A DNA stretch of 64,000 bases from Prolixibacteraceae bacterium (lineage in GTDB: Bacteria; Bacteroidota; Bacteroidia; Bacteroidales; Prolixibacteraceae): positions 41,582 to 105,581 of the forward strand of contig JAFLKN010000037.1 in NCBI GenBank assembly GCA_019163175.1, given 5' to 3'. The notes beneath the pieces are model-generated. The model saw only the letters and a program-made list of their open reading frames with translations, searched no databases and was not told where the DNA came from. Every line of letters starts with the position of its first letter. The first letter of the stretch is position 1. The position numbers and the translations under genes were made by a program. Positions 61,613 to 64,000 of this stretch are shown here, one piece after another.

Positions 61613-64000
61613 CTAGTCCTGCCTCACTCCCTCCAACACCTCTTTTGCTTTTTTTACACTTTTCACCTTTTCAAAAGTGAGTGATAGCCGGTTATTACCT
61701 TCTTTCATGCGGCAGGTTTGGGGATGCGTTTGCACGTAACGCAGTACCTGGCTAAATGCGGGCGACTGATAAAATACAGACTGTGGATCGGAAATAAAGT
61801 GGCAAACCATTTTTTGGTTTTTCAAGATAATCTTTTCCATGCCCAGCTTTATGGCGGCCCAGCGCAGGCGAACAACTTCAATCAGTTCAATACTTTCGTT
61901 CGGTAATTTACCAAAACGGTCGGCCAGTCCGGCTTCGAACTGCACCAAAGCTTCTTCGCTTTCGATGTTGTCCAGTTCGCGGTAGAGCAGCATACGTTCC
62001 GAAGTGCTCTGTATAAATTTATCCGGAAACAGCAATTGTAAATCGGTATCAATCTGGCAATCGCTGCCAAATTTGACATTCAGGAAAGCCTGCGACGAAT
62101 CTTCTTTTTCGTCCTTGAAAAGTTCTTTAAAATCAGTTTGTTTCAGTTCCTGAATGGCTTCGTTTAGGATGCGGTGATAGGTTTCGAACCCAATGTCGGC
62201 AATAAAACCGCTTTGTTCAGCTCCCAACAAATTTCCGGCACCACGGATATCCAAATCCTGCATGGCAATATTGAACCCGCTGCCCAGTTCCGAAAATTCT
62301 TCGATGGCGCGCAAACGCCGGCGAGCTTCGGTGGTAACAGTCGAAAGAGGTGGCGCCAACAGGTAACAGAACGCTTTTTTGTTCGAGCGGCCAACCCGTC
62401 CACGTAACTGGTGCAAATCACTCAATCCGAAGTTCTCCGCATGATTGATAATGATCGTATTCGCATTTGGAATATCCAGTCCCGACTCAATGATGGTGGT
62501 TGAAATCAGCACGTCGAATTCGCCGTTGATAAAACTCATCATCACATTTTCGAGCTTTTCGCCCTCCATCTGTCCGTGCCCAACTATCGTGCGAACGCCC
62601 GGCACTATCTTTTTGATGACCGCTTCCACCTCATAAATATTCGACACCCGATTATGCAGGAAGAATACCTGTCCTTCGCGCGCCAGCTCGTATTGAATGG
62701 CTTCGCGGATAATGTCTTCACTAAATCCGTGCAATTCGGTTTGTATCGGGTATCGGTTGGGCGGCGGAGTTTGTATGATCGACAAATCGCGGGCTCCCAT
62801 CATCGAAAACTGCAGCGTACGCGGAATAGGTGTGGCTGTCAGCGTGAGCGTGTCTACATTCACCTTCATTTGTTTCAGTTTTTCCTTCACCGAAACGCCG
62901 AATTTCTGTTCCTCGTCCACAATCAGTAAGCCCAGATCTTTAAAAATCACTTGTTTTCCAACCAGTTTATGTGTGCCAATCAGGATGTCCACTTTCCCTG
63001 CTTTGGTGTCCTCTAATACCTGTTTCACATCGGCAGCTTTCCGCAATCGACTGATGTATTCGACCCTCGCCGGAAATTCGGCAAGCCGGTCGGTAAATGT
63101 TTTGAAATGTTGAAGCGCCAGAATGGTGGTCGGAACAAGCACGGCCACCTGTTTGCTGTCGGCCACCGCTTTAAAAGCAGCACGAATGGCAATTTCAGTT
63201 TTGCCAAAACCCACGTCCCCACAAACCAAACGGTCCATTGGAATTTCCTTTTCCATGTCTTCCTTCACCGCAATGGTCGATTTCACCTGATCGGGCGTGT
63301 CCTCGTAAATAAACGAAGCTTCCAGTTCGGTTTGCAGATACGAATCGGGGGAAAATGCAAATCCACGTTCTTGACGGCGGGCAGCGTACAATTCAATCAA
63401 CTCTTTGGCGATGTCTTTTACCTTCAGCTTGGTACGGTCTTTCAGCTTCTGCCAGGCTCCGCTGCCCAGTTTGCTGATGTTCGGCTCGGTGCCGTCTTTG
63501 CCTTTGTATTTCGAAATGCGGTGCAGGTTGTGAATGCTTACCAGCAACACATCATTGTCTCTATAGTTTAGTCGAATCGCCTCCTGAAGTTTCCCATCGA
63601 CTTCGGTTTTTACCAGGCCCATAAATTTTCCGATACCATGATCGACATGAACCACCCAATCGCCCTGATGCAGCTTGTTCAGTTCTTTAAAAGTGATGCT
63701 GTCGCGCTCAGCTTTGCGCGTTTTAATTTCGAAGCGGTGGTAGCGTTCAAAAATCTGGTGATCGGTGTAGCAGCAAATCTTCCGGTCGTGATCGATAAAA
63801 CCTTCATGCAAGGTAAAGTTGACCGGACGAAAATCCACGTTCAGCCCTTTGTCCTCGAAAATCGCTTTCAGGCGGTCGGTTTGCGAAACATTGGTCGAAA
63901 GAATATAATTGGTAAAACCAAAATTCTGATAGTCGACCAGGTTTTCGGCAAGCATATCGAAATTTTTGTGAAAAACCGGTTGGTGATTGGTATGGTAGGT
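61613..64000 (-). CDS. mfd: transcription-repair coupling factor Mfd (partial, N-terminus beyond right edge)
   Basis: Mfd is an ATP-driven translocase that removes stalled RNA polymerase and recruits UvrA to damaged DNA. The minus strand reads openly from the right edge to a stop at 61613-61615, about 795 residues of the C-terminal part. Visible are the RNAP-interacting domain with GDWVVHVDHGIGKFMGL, the helicase motifs CGDVGFGKTEIAIRA (Walker A), LLIVDEEQKFGV (Walker B/DEEQ) and LTATPIPRTLQFSMMGARD, the C-terminal helicase QLRGRVGRSNKKA, and the D7 domain at the end. The start of the gene is outside the window. Expected total length is about 1100 residues. Confidence 0.97.
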   Translation of the reverse strand, partial: TYHTNHQPVFHKNFDMLAENLVDYQNFGFTNYILSTNVSQTDRLKAIFEDKGLNVDFRPVNFTLHEGFIDHDRKICCYTDHQIFERYHRFEIKTRKAERDSITFKELNKLHQGDWVVHVDHGIGKFMGLVKTEVDGKLQEAIRLNYRDNDVLLVSIHNLHRISKYKGKDGTEPNISKLGSGAWQKLKDRTKLKVKDIAKELIELYAARRQERGFAFSPDSYLQTELEASFIYEDTPDQVKSTIAVKEDMEKEIPMDRLVCGDVGFGKTEIAIRAAFKAVADSKQVAVLVPTTILALQHFKTFTDRLAEFPARVEYISRLRKAADVKQVLEDTKAGKVDILIGTHKLVGKQVIFKDLGLLIVDEEQKFGVSVKEKLKQMKVNVDTLTLTATPIPRTLQFSMMGARDLSIIQTPPPNRYPIQTELHGFSEDIIREAIQYELAREGQVFFLHNRVSNIYEVEAVIKKIVPGVRTIVGHGQMEGEKLENVMMSFINGEFDVLISTTIIESGLDIPNANTIIINHAENFGLSDLHQLRGRVGRSNKKAFCYLLAPPLSTVTTEARRRLRAIEEFSELGSGFNIAMQDLDIRGAGNLLGAEQSGFIADIGFETYHRILNEAIQELKQTDFKELFKDEKEDSSQAFLNVKFGSDCQIDTDLQLLFPDKFIQSTSERMLLYRELDNIESEEALVQFEAGLADRFGKLPNESIELIEVVRLRWAAIKLGMEKIILKNQKMVCHFISDPQSVFYQSPAFSQVLRYVQTHPQTCRMKEGNNRLSLTFEKVKSVKKAKEVLEGVRQD

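Overview
The window is chromosomal DNA from a member of the Bacteroidota, most likely of the Bacteroidia/Marinilabiliales-Prolixibacteraceae kind (the family level is inference). The phylum-level call rests on several points: a fused LpxC-FabZ protein; PorP/SprF, PorE-like OmpA and gliding-motility (type B) C-terminal domain proteins of the type IX secretion system (T9SS); RicT and DUF4105 proteins; and several promoters that fit the Bacteroidota consensus TTTG-N17-23-TAnnTTTG. No rRNA, complete tRNA, insertion sequence or CRISPR array is visible.

Layout. 1-15171 (minus): a division and cell-wall (dcw) cluster in canonical order, mraZ-rsmH-ftsL-ftsI-murE-mraY-murD-ftsW-murG-murC-ftsQ-ftsA-ftsZ, with ftsZ cut by the left edge and no murF or ddl. 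A set of 10-bp-spaced TGG repeats in front of mraZ looks like the MraZ operator. 15707-18283 (plus): two acyltransferases resembling the glycine-lipid enzymes GlsA and GlsB, followed by a Nudix-like regulator whose catalytic glutamates are lost. 18346-24813 (minus): ammonium transporter, then rimP-nusA-infB. 25030-29568 (plus): an HD phosphohydrolase and lpxD-lpxC/fabZ-lpxA for lipid A. 29645-36171: an L-rhamnose locus (rhaT, rhaM, GH78 rhamnosidase, rhaA on minus; a divergent AraC regulator on plus).

36212-47562 (minus) is a T9SS cluster. A 1651-residue autotransporter-repeat adhesin is followed by two small secreted proteins, a type B C-terminal-domain protein, a PorP/SprF protein and a PorE-like peptidoglycan-binding protein. 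The two small proteins and the type B protein share one N-terminal module, and only one protein in the cluster carries a visible T9SS sorting domain. This suggests a multi-subunit surface structure.

47952-59621 holds small housekeeping and accessory genes (S4, MmcQ/YjbR, DUF4105, RicT, TauE/SafE, DUF1801, DUF2007, secreted unknowns), a two-gene histidine-kinase relay and a GNAT. 59770-61561 is an AT-rich two-gene island: a DGQHR/DndB-like protein with a GGQHR motif, then a HEPN-type protein with an R-x4-H motif. It is the best candidate in the window for an undescribed system, possibly a defence or toxin-antitoxin type. The window ends inside mfd (minus).
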